NCBI GenBank assembly: GCA_028821605.1
Contig: JAPPFM010000049.1
Coordinates: forward strand, 1-64,000
Length of the DNA: 64,000 bases
Direction of reading: 5' to 3'
Source of the DNA: Candidatus Poribacteria bacterium
GTDB lineage: Bacteria > Poribacteria > WGA-4E > WGA-3G
Shown: piece after piece, positions 58,145 to 64,000 of the stretch
Numbering within the stretch: position 1 is the first letter of the stretch
Layout: each line of letters opens with the position of its first letter
Made by a program: the position numbers and the translations under genes
The notes under the pieces: generated by a model
The model's input: only the letters and a program-made list of their open reading frames with translations
The model's database searches: none
Told to the model about the DNA's origin: nothing

Positions 58145-58322
58145 AATGGTTATTGGTTGTTAGTTGTCGGTTGTAGGTAAAGCATTTCTTGTAAAAAATG
58201 ATGACTGGCGAAGGAAAAATTTAGCCAATGATGGTAGGTAGCCTGTAGCCGAAGGCGAAGGCGGATTCTTGAACGCATCCTTCACTGCACAAGGTAGCCT
58301 GACTACTCCCGTTAGGGCAAAA
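58145..58322. repeat. Spacer with heptamer array and GTAGCCT repeats
   Basis: Heptamers GTTATTG, GTTGTTA, GTTGTCG and GTTGTAG at 58149-58176. Then GGTAGCCTGTAGCCGAAGGCGAAGG near 58237 (in two parts) and a second GGTAGCCTG near 58294. No gene. The spacer lies between the ABC gene start and the FGE-like stop. Confidence 0.55.
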
Positions 58323-59132
58323 TTAAAAATTTTTCACGCAGCGGAAGCCGATTGTGCTGCCAGATGAGAGGTGATACCATCGGTCTGCAACGCGAAGGTC
58401 TTCAGGACTTCCGCCCCAACCACCGCCGCGTAGGATACGGAAATTTTCATTATCCGGTGCAATTTCTCTGCCGAAGCGCGGGTTGTTCTGTGGACTCATG
58501 CTATAGAATTCAGCGTTGTATTCATCGAAACACCATTCCCAAGCGTTTCCCGCCATATCATATAGATTATAACCGTTCGGTGGGAAGCTGCCGACAGGTG
58601 CTGTCCACTTCCATCTGTCCGTTCCACCCGTACCCCCAAAATTGGCATCTGCATAAGTTATTATATCACCATTCGGGTATCGTTTACCAGTAAGATTTCC
58701 ACGTGCGGCGTATTCCCACTCCGCTTCGGTCGGTAAACGTTTGTTTGCCCACGCCGCGTATGCAGCGGCATCTCGCCAACTCACATGGACGACAGGAGCA
58801 TCAGGGGCATTGAATTTCGGGTCGTGCGATAGGGGTGGCTGAGGATAGCCAGTGCTTTGAACGAATTTCTGATAGCGGGCATTGGTTACCTCATACATAT
58901 CCATATAAAATGCGTCAAGGGTAACGGTATGCACGGGTTGTTCGTCGCTATCCCCGATGGTGGAGCCCATCTGAAATGTCCCCGCAGGAATCAGCACCAT
59001 TGTCGCACCATCAACTTCCGAGACAATTTCTATGGCTGATTCAATGCCAGTGGTAGAGCCGTCCTCGCTTTGTCCGCACGCGTAAACACTAAGAGTGACG
59101 ATGGTAATGAGAAAGATTCCTGCAATCCTCAT
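58323..59132 (-). CDS. FGE-sulfatase-domain (SUMF1-like) lipoprotein
   Basis: 269 residues from the ATG at 59132, which overlaps the selA stop as ATGA; the longer frame is unlikely. The signal MRIAGIFLITIVTLSVYACG is a lipobox (C at about 19). The domain is FGE/SUMF1-like: MVLIPAGTFQMGSTIGDSDEQPVH, DAFYMDMYEVTNARYQKFV, RLPTEAEWEYAARG, YDMAGNAWEWCFDEY and ILRGGGWGGSPEDLRVADRW, ending TIGFRCVKNF. The active-site cysteine pair of true formylglycine-generating enzymes is not seen in the closing segment, so it may have another role. Coupled with selA. Confidence 0.82.
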   Translation of the reverse strand: MRIAGIFLITIVTLSVYACGQSEDGSTTGIESAIEIVSEVDGATMVLIPAGTFQMGSTIGDSDEQPVHTVTLDAFYMDMYEVTNARYQKFVQSTGYPQPPLSHDPKFNAPDAPVVHVSWRDAAAYAAWANKRLPTEAEWEYAARGNLTGKRYPNGDIITYADANFGGTGGTDRWKWTAPVGSFPPNGYNLYDMAGNAWEWCFDEYNAEFYSMSPQNNPRFGREIAPDNENFRILRGGGWGGSPEDLRVADRWYHLSSGSTIGFRCVKNF

Positions 59133-60553
59133 AAACCTTCTGCGACTTGTGTAGCGGTTTCGACGATCCAAGCGTGTTCTCTCTCATAAACCGTCCGTAG
59201 ATCCAGCCAAAAAAGACCGTCCTTGATTCTGCCGATGACGGGGATTGTGGCGTTTCGGAACTGTGCTGCGAGCATTTCAGCGGAAATTTCGGAAGGTTCA
59301 AGGACGAGAGCGACGCTCGGCAAGGTCTCAACGGGAAGGGCACCGCTCCCGATTTGTCCGTAGGTTTCCGAAACCTGAATGTTAACCTTCTCCCCGAAGA
59401 ACGTTTCCAGTTGCATCTTAAGTTCTTTTGCAAGGGCGTGGAGATCTTCTATCGGTCGCGTATAGCGATTGAGCATCGGAAACTGTTCAGCCATGGTGGT
59501 GCTATCGGTGAGGTAGAGTTGGAGTGTCGCTGACAAACCGGCAATAATGAGTTTATCAACCCGAAGTGCGCGCATCATCGGATTTTTACGCATCTTTTCG
59601 ATCCATTCCGCTTTACCGACGATGATGCCTGCCTGTGGTCCACCGAGCAGTTTGTCACCGCTGAAAGTGACAACATCCACGCCACTGGCGATGCGTTCTC
59701 CGACAAGGGGTTCGTGCGGAAGTCCATATAGTGTCATATCAACGAGTGCACCGCTGCCAAGATCCTCCATTGTAGGGACACCGTGCTTGGCACCGAGTTC
59801 CGTCAATTCTTCCATCGAGGGCGTTGACGTGAAACCGAGGATTTTGTAATTGCTCGGATGCACCTTGAGCAGCAGTCCCGTATTTTCATTGATAGACTCG
59901 GCGTAATCTCGGAGATGAGTTCGGTTGGTGGTCCCTACCTCTCGAAGGATTGCACCGCTTGCTGCCATTACGTCAGGAACTCGGAACGCGCCACCGATTT
60001 CGATGAGTTCTCCGCGTGAGACGATCACCTCTTTGCCGCGTGCCATGGTTTGCAGCGCGAGCAAAACCGCGGCGGCATTATTGTTAACGACTGTAGATGC
60101 CTCACAACCTGTCAGCTGCTGTAAGAGCGGTTCGGTTATTCTATCCCGATGGCCTCGCTCACCTGTTGCAATGTCGTATTCGAGGTTGACATAGTTTTGC
60201 GCGGCTTGCTGGATCGCTTCACACGCAACGTCGCTTAACAACGATCTGCCTAAGTTGGTATGTGTAACCGTGCCTGTTGCATTGACGACGGGACGCATGC
60301 GAGGGGCTGTTTTCGCCGCAAGTTTCTGGAGTGTCCGTTCGGCGTATTCCGTGTGTTCTGGGAGTTGTGTCTGGTTTCCGCTTAGAATATCGGCTCGGAT
60401 GTCAGCGACAACGGCGCGCAGTGCGTCTGTCACGAGATCGCGCGTGTAGATGGCTTGCAAGTCAAGCATCTCCTGGGTGTTCAGGAGCTTTTCGATGGCG
60501 GGTAATTGCTGTAGGAGGTTTTTTGTGTTATTGGTTGTCAAGATGGTTTCCAA
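59129..60553 (-). CDS. selA: L-seryl-tRNA(Sec) selenium transferase
   Basis: 474 residues. A PLP enzyme that turns Ser-tRNA(Sec) into Sec-tRNA(Sec) with selenophosphate. The family N-domain LLQQLPAIEKLLNTQEM is followed by RPVVNATGTVTHTNLGRSLLS, VVNNNAAAVLLAL, EDLGSGALVDM and the Schiff-base lysine K301 in FSGDKLLGGPQAG. It implies a selenocysteine pathway, but selB, selD and tRNA-Sec are not in the window and no in-frame TGA selenoprotein was spotted. The short overlap (ATGA) with the FGE-like gene indicates coupling. Confidence 0.93.
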   Translation of the reverse strand: METILTTNNTKNLLQQLPAIEKLLNTQEMLDLQAIYTRDLVTDALRAVVADIRADILSGNQTQLPEHTEYAERTLQKLAAKTAPRMRPVVNATGTVTHTNLGRSLLSDVACEAIQQAAQNYVNLEYDIATGERGHRDRITEPLLQQLTGCEASTVVNNNAAAVLLALQTMARGKEVIVSRGELIEIGGAFRVPDVMAASGAILREVGTTNRTHLRDYAESINENTGLLLKVHPSNYKILGFTSTPSMEELTELGAKHGVPTMEDLGSGALVDMTLYGLPHEPLVGERIASGVDVVTFSGDKLLGGPQAGIIVGKAEWIEKMRKNPMMRALRVDKLIIAGLSATLQLYLTDSTTMAEQFPMLNRYTRPIEDLHALAKELKMQLETFFGEKVNIQVSETYGQIGSGALPVETLPSVALVLEPSEISAEMLAAQFRNATIPVIGRIKDGLFWLDLRTVYEREHAWIVETATQVAEGL

Positions 60554-60626
60554 GGGTAGCGTTTTGTTTTACAGTATTGAATATATTAATTGAGTGCCAT
60601 TGATTTATAACACAATAGAAACCCTC

Positions 60627-60845
60627 TTACCGCGGGTATGATCGGATTGTTTGGGCCAAAGCAAATTCCAAAAAGGCGATTGCCTGCTCGCGGGAAACAG
60701 AAGGGAATCCTTCAAGAAAATAGTCAAGACTTTCTCCGGCTTTTAGATGATCGATGAGTGCTTTTACCGGAACACGGGTGCCCGTAAATACGGGTGTCCC
60801 GCCGTGAATCTCGGGGTCTTGGTTTATCACTTGCTCGGGTTTCAT
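60627..60845 (-). CDS. DUF433 antitoxin-like protein, no partner nearby
   Basis: 72 residues from the ATG at 60845. The DUF433 signature is INQDPEIHGGTPVFTGTRVPVKALIDHLKAG, with SREQAIAFLEFA at the end. DUF433 proteins are usually antitoxins of DUF5615 PIN-like toxins encoded just downstream. Here the next 70 bp hold no such gene, so the partner is missing. It may be a remnant, or may act as a DNA-binding regulator. The longer frame from 60869 lacks a Shine-Dalgarno. Confidence 0.75.
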   Translation of the reverse strand: MKPEQVINQDPEIHGGTPVFTGTRVPVKALIDHLKAGESLDYFLEGFPSVSREQAIAFLEFALAQTIRSYPR

Positions 60846-61126
60846 CAATCTTCGGGCAGGAGACCCCACCCTTTAGGTTGAGGAGGAATGCCCGCTCCTT
60901 TTTGTAAAATAAACTTTTTGTCTTACACAATGCCTAATATAGCGTAGTGTAAGGTTGCGAGTTAGGCTGCTGTTTCGCTCTCCCCGTGTGCGACTCGTGT
61001 AAAGCTACGGCACAATAGGATTTTATCTATATCTGCGTTCAACCTTGTCTCCATAAACATGTCTCTGAATTTCGTTTTTTTCACTGTGTGATTATAACAA
61101 TATGACTTCTTGCCTACAAGATTCTT
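60846..61126. other. Spacer with possible pseudoknot
   Basis: No gene is supported. CTTACAC (60922-60928) pairs with GTGTAAG (60947-60953), and GCCTAA (60932-60937) pairs with TTAGGC (60962-60967). The two stems interleave, which could fold as an H-type pseudoknot or simply be an inverted-repeat relic. Confidence 0.35.
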
Positions 61127-61402
61127 CTATCGATCATAAACATTCCTACGATGTTTGATTCGATAAACATTAACATGGGCCTGCTGATCGTTTATTTCAT
61201 AAAGAATTCGGTACGCCCCGACCCGTATTCGCCACTTTGAACCTGTCTGTCCTGTTAGTTTAACAACGCCTTGAGGTCGGGGTTCATGGATCAATCTCTC
61301 AAGGGCAGCATTAATACGTTGGACAACGTCTCTGGGCAATTTCCGTAATTCTCGTTCTGCTTGACGTTCTAAACGGATGGTGTAAAGCGTCGGTGAGTTC
61401 AA
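61127..61402 (-). CDS. RelE/ParE-family toxin
   Basis: 91 residues with a TTG start overlapping the antitoxin TGA (TTGA), so the two are translationally coupled. The fold is typical: YTIRLERQAERELRKLPRDVVQRINAALERL, then WRIRVGAYRILYEINDQQAHVNVYRIKHRR. The C-terminal arginine-rich end and internal R/Y residues are those of ribosome-dependent RelE mRNases, though ParE gyrase poisons share the fold. Its upstream partner is a Phd/YefM-type antitoxin. Confidence 0.92.
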   Translation of the reverse strand: MNSPTLYTIRLERQAERELRKLPRDVVQRINAALERLIHEPRPQGVVKLTGQTGSKWRIRVGAYRILYEINDQQAHVNVYRIKHRRNVYDR

Positions 61403-61605
61403 AGTTTGCCTTCTTTTTTCAACTCGGCTTGAATCTCCCGATAGTCCCGAAAGTGGGTCTCGCCTTTTGCTGCAGTGTCCATGTCTAAAATGTCTTCTAA
61501 ATCTTCAAGGTGCTGCATGAGAAGGCGGTACTCCGGCATCGACAGGACAGCAGCGGTTTTTTCACCTTTATGGTTGACAAGATATTGCGGATTGATATTA
61601 AGCAT
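61399..61605 (-). CDS. Phd/YefM-type antitoxin
   Basis: 68 residues from the ATG at 61605, with TAGGAGAAC directly upstream; an in-frame codon six residues earlier is not preceded by one. The N-terminal half has the Phd/YefM DNA-binding form NPQYLVNHKGEKTAAVLSMPEYRLLMQHLEDLEDIL, and the acidic C-terminal half (ETHFRDYREIQAELKKEG) would bind the toxin. It overlaps the toxin start by a few bases. Autoregulation of the pair is expected from the family. Confidence 0.9.
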   Translation of the reverse strand: MLNINPQYLVNHKGEKTAAVLSMPEYRLLMQHLEDLEDILDMDTAAKGETHFRDYREIQAELKKEGKL

Positions 61606-62029
61606 AAATGTTCTCCTATCCAAGTCTTTAGGTTTCTGGATTTCCTATGTTAGTATAGCATATTGTCGGAACGTTGTCAAAGGCATTTTGGGAGAACACT
61701 CTGACGAAATTCAAGGCCTTCTTTAAGTACTAAACTTTGGACAATTTTTTTTAGATACACATTTCGCCCCGCTGGGGCTTAGGTCTTGTGGATGCACGGC
61801 TTCTACAGACATCTCGCCCTGCTGGGGCTGCCCTTAGGACATCCAAGTTTATTTTTCTGTAAGTTGGGTTTTCAGAGGAACTTTGGAAAAATTACGGATA
61901 CGGATGCGCAGGCTAACAGCCTACGCTACAATTGTCCAAACTTTAGTAAGTGTAAAAGGAACAAAGTTGATGGCAATTATGGAGAAATATGACAGATCTA
62001 TAGGTTTAATCCAACTTACGCGCTGATAC
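61606..62029. other. 424 bp spacer holding the MITE-like element
   Basis: No gene seen. It contains the inverted-repeat element at 61729-61947 and, downstream of it, a T/A-rich stretch before the cytochrome stop at 62030. Confidence 0.6.
61729..61947. mobile_element. 219 bp MITE-like element with 18-base terminal inverted repeats
   Basis: ACTAAACTTTGGACAATT (61729-61746) matches the reverse complement of 61930-61947 at 17 of 18 positions. AAGT flanks both sides (61725-61728 and 61948-61951), a likely 4 bp target duplication. It encodes no protein. Inside are two copies of a GCCC(C/T)GCTGGGGCT hairpin (about 61770 and 61825) and the hairpin repeat GCAGGCTAACAGCCTACGC (about 61907-61926). Confidence 0.7.
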
Positions 62030-64000
62030 TCAGGGGTTGAGTAGTGGTTCATAACTGTTGGTGTGTTCATGAATCCGTTGGCGTTCGCGATTGACATCGG
62101 GATCTGCACGGCGGGGAATACCGGTGATTGCATCGACGGACTCGTCCGCCTTGAAACGTAGATAGAGTTTTTGCGATTGGGCGGCGAGTGACGGGTTCTT
62201 GAGCGCACGGTAACAGCGCATCATGTTGTAGTGTGCGTCCAAATCTTCTGGATCCACAGTGAGCGTCTTCTGGAATTCAGCCAGCGCGGTTTCGTAGTTG
62301 CGTTTCAGGAAGTGCATACGTCCAAGTTTATTCCGAACACGCGTGTCGCGTGGGAATTGCGCAGCGGCGTGCTGGAGATGTTCGATCGCTGCATCATAAT
62401 TGCCATCCGTTTCTTGAACGAGGGCATAAAAGTAGTGGACTTTTGCGCGATGTGGATTTTCAGGGGGTAGCGTCTTCTGAATCTCAAATGCTTTTTCGAG
62501 CATTACTTCTGCACCTTGCATGTCTCCTTCCTCAATTCGGGCTCTTGCTACATTTACCCACCCATCGAGGTATGTTGGCTCTATCTCAGTTACCTTCAGG
62601 AATGCAGTCTCTGCGGCTTTCAGGTCGCCTTGCAGGAGAAGCCCGATGCCGTAGTCGTTCCACCTTTCGCGAGCGTTTTCAAGCTCTGATGGGGGCGGTA
62701 CAGGGTTGATGCCTACTACCTTTAAAGTTGTTTTGGCGGATGCCATTTCGATAATTGGCAGGTTCGGGATCGCCTTGACTTTCCCCGCGACATCTGAGGT
62801 ATCACCCGTCCAGACCCATTTACCGTCATCGTAACCTTTATCTACCTGAAAATCTGTGTCCTCTGGGTCGCGCACACCGGCGTAAGCCCACTGTGTGTGC
62901 CACCAATTGAATTTACGGTAGTTGAGTTTCGCCTCCACTATGAGACGGTCCCCACAATCGGGTGGGATTTCGAGCCGATAGCGGACAGTATCGGCGGCAC
63001 CGGGTGGGATTGTGTTTGAATAGAGCACAGTTCGCATTGCCCAGGCGTTTCGTTTATTAATTAGGTTGCCGTGTGCATCAAGCATATAGGCGCGGTAAAA
63101 ATGCGCGCTCGGATCGACCGGTCCGTTTCCATCGGGCGCAGCGATTCTGCCGTTCCAGAAAACGACTTTTCCGTTTTCATCGGTGGCTTTTACCTCCAGC
63201 CAGATGTCGAAGGCATCGATCGTGCCAGTGGGGAAACGGTGTCCAACACCTCGTGTGCGGACTACGACATCAATCCGCGTGTCTTTACCTCGTGCGATTT
63301 CAGTCCCACTGCTTGGAATCGGTGTGCCGTCTTTGAAGAGATCCAACGTTACTACTTTATTCTGCAAAAACTCTGTTACAATTTTGAGTTGCTCTGGATG
63401 TTGATTCACAAAGGGTAATGCCGTGTTTGCTGCCGGAAAACGGTGGTTATGAACCTTGCCATTGATATTCCCCGCATCTGTAGAGGCGACAAGTGGCATG
63501 TGACAATCGACGCACTTTTTCGCCGTTTCGGGATAATAGAAGGACAACGCGCCTTGGTGAGAGACACCGCTTTTCTGCCACTGATCATAGTCGTTGAAGC
63601 CGCGTACCCATCGAAAATTGTTGACCGGTTCGTCCAGATGCACTTTATGGCAGGTTGAACAGAACTCAGCCGTGTTTTCACGATGGAAGGGTTTGAGGAA
63701 ACTCTTTTTGTGGGGTTCCGGGTCAAGTCGGATGAGGTAGTTATGCAGATTGCGGATGATGGGATTCTCACTGGCAGCAATGTCGTGCAGTGGTGGATAT
63801 TTAATCACGTATCCACTGTTCCCCATTGTGTCTTTGACTTTTTCGATGGAGTGGCACGCCGTGCAGGCGAGTCCTGCTTGCGCTGCAGGGGTGTGGAGGT
63901 TTTCACGAATAGGTCTGTCCATCACGCCGTTAAGTAGGATTGCTGGATCATGGCACCCGCCGCACCACTTAGAGGGTTGAATGCCGTTGACCTCCTGCAT
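62030..64000 (-). CDS. Multihaem cytochrome c and TPR protein, N-terminus cut off
   Basis: 656 residues in the window; an ATG codon sits at the window edge, but no signal peptide precedes the first haem motif, so the true start is probably further upstream. Haem-binding CxxCH motifs: WCGGCHDP, ACTACHSIE, FCSTCHKV and CVDCHMP. A beta-rich middle region follows (RIDVVVRTRGVGHRFPTG, then RYRLEIPPDCGDRLIVEAKL). The C-terminal 200 residues are TPRs: DYGIGLLLQGDLKAAETAF, YLDGWVNVARARIEEGDMQGAEVM and RVRNKLGRMHFLKRNYETAL. It is probably a periplasmic electron-transfer protein related to cytochrome c554-type scaffolds; substrate unknown. Confidence 0.87.
   Translation of the reverse strand: MQEVNGIQPSKWCGGCHDPAILLNGVMDRPIRENLHTPAAQAGLACTACHSIEKVKDTMGNSGYVIKYPPLHDIAASENPIIRNLHNYLIRLDPEPHKKSFLKPFHRENTAEFCSTCHKVHLDEPVNNFRWVRGFNDYDQWQKSGVSHQGALSFYYPETAKKCVDCHMPLVASTDAGNINGKVHNHRFPAANTALPFVNQHPEQLKIVTEFLQNKVVTLDLFKDGTPIPSSGTEIARGKDTRIDVVVRTRGVGHRFPTGTIDAFDIWLEVKATDENGKVVFWNGRIAAPDGNGPVDPSAHFYRAYMLDAHGNLINKRNAWAMRTVLYSNTIPPGAADTVRYRLEIPPDCGDRLIVEAKLNYRKFNWWHTQWAYAGVRDPEDTDFQVDKGYDDGKWVWTGDTSDVAGKVKAIPNLPIIEMASAKTTLKVVGINPVPPPSELENARERWNDYGIGLLLQGDLKAAETAFLKVTEIEPTYLDGWVNVARARIEEGDMQGAEVMLEKAFEIQKTLPPENPHRAKVHYFYALVQETDGNYDAAIEHLQHAAAQFPRDTRVRNKLGRMHFLKRNYETALAEFQKTLTVDPEDLDAHYNMMRCYRALKNPSLAAQSQKLYLRFKADESVDAITGIPRRADPDVNRERQRIHEHTNSYEPLLNP

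Noticed and set aside
9025-58176. Heptamer arrays as CRISPR
   Set aside because: Units are seven bases with no spacers and no cas genes; period and length are wrong for CRISPR.
59129-60553. tRNA-Sec or selenoprotein near selA
   Set aside because: Neither a long-variable-arm tRNA nor an in-frame TGA with a following hairpin was found in the flanking bases.

Overview
The window reads as a chromosomal piece of a free-living or sponge-associated bacterium, most like Candidatus Poribacteria. This is inferred from gene content, not from a marker gene. The signs are several Gfo/Idh/MocA oxidoreductases, three phytanoyl-CoA dioxygenase genes, an enolase-superfamily dehydratase, CRTAC1-type FG-GAP proteins, FGE-domain proteins, an unusually large set of LamG and Kelch secreted proteins, and many short intergenic repeats.

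Layout. 1-3080: tandem PhyH dioxygenases and a ThDP enzyme. 3364-5049: two secreted LamG proteins. 5170-7114: an OLD-like ATPase overlapping a small candidate PD-(D/E)XK protein. 7136-11476: TPR protein, Gfo/Idh oxidoreductase, T5orf172 protein and zinc alcohol dehydrogenase. 11652-19103 (minus): housekeeping block with cysQ-like phosphatase, pth, GerMN protein, amidase, bL25, tRNA-Gln, ispE, a lipoprotein and argD. 19332-22765 (minus): enolase-superfamily enzyme, PhyH and Gfo/Idh, with a 26-residue membrane ORF. 23225-30860 (minus): defence-like operon of a DUF499 ATPase with a HEPN-like N-terminus, an unknown protein, a DUF1156 zinc-ribbon methyltransferase and a GIY-YIG protein. 31324-47858: a surface-protein island with a sugar-binding-like protein, a thioredoxin-fold protein, a transmembrane sigma factor fused to an Asp-box propeller, and an array of LamG and Kelch genes. 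47899-53466 (minus): solute-binding lipoprotein, CRTAC1 protein, Gfo/Idh and two DUF1080-like secreted proteins. 53477-64000 (minus): AddA-like helicase, ABC ATPase, FGE-like lipoprotein, selA, DUF433, a RelE/Phd pair, a MITE-like element and a truncated multihaem-TPR protein.

The main discovery candidate is a short C-terminal tail. Sixteen predicted secreted proteins of five different folds end in L-x-T-x-W-x-x-[LV]-K, one to five residues before the stop. Fourteen have G after the W. Other exported proteins in the window lack it, so it looks like a sorting, anchoring or docking tag. The second candidate is the fused sigma factor (33679-36639), whose adjacent downstream gene encodes one of the tagged LamG proteins. 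That suggests a membrane sensor wired to surface-protein expression, but this is inference.

Non-coding repeats are rich: heptamer tandem repeats, a roughly 105-114 bp dispersed element with an apparent empty site inside the LamG/Kelch array, hairpin repeats, a 219 bp element with terminal inverted repeats, and repeated start-codon leaders. No CRISPR array or rRNA gene was seen.
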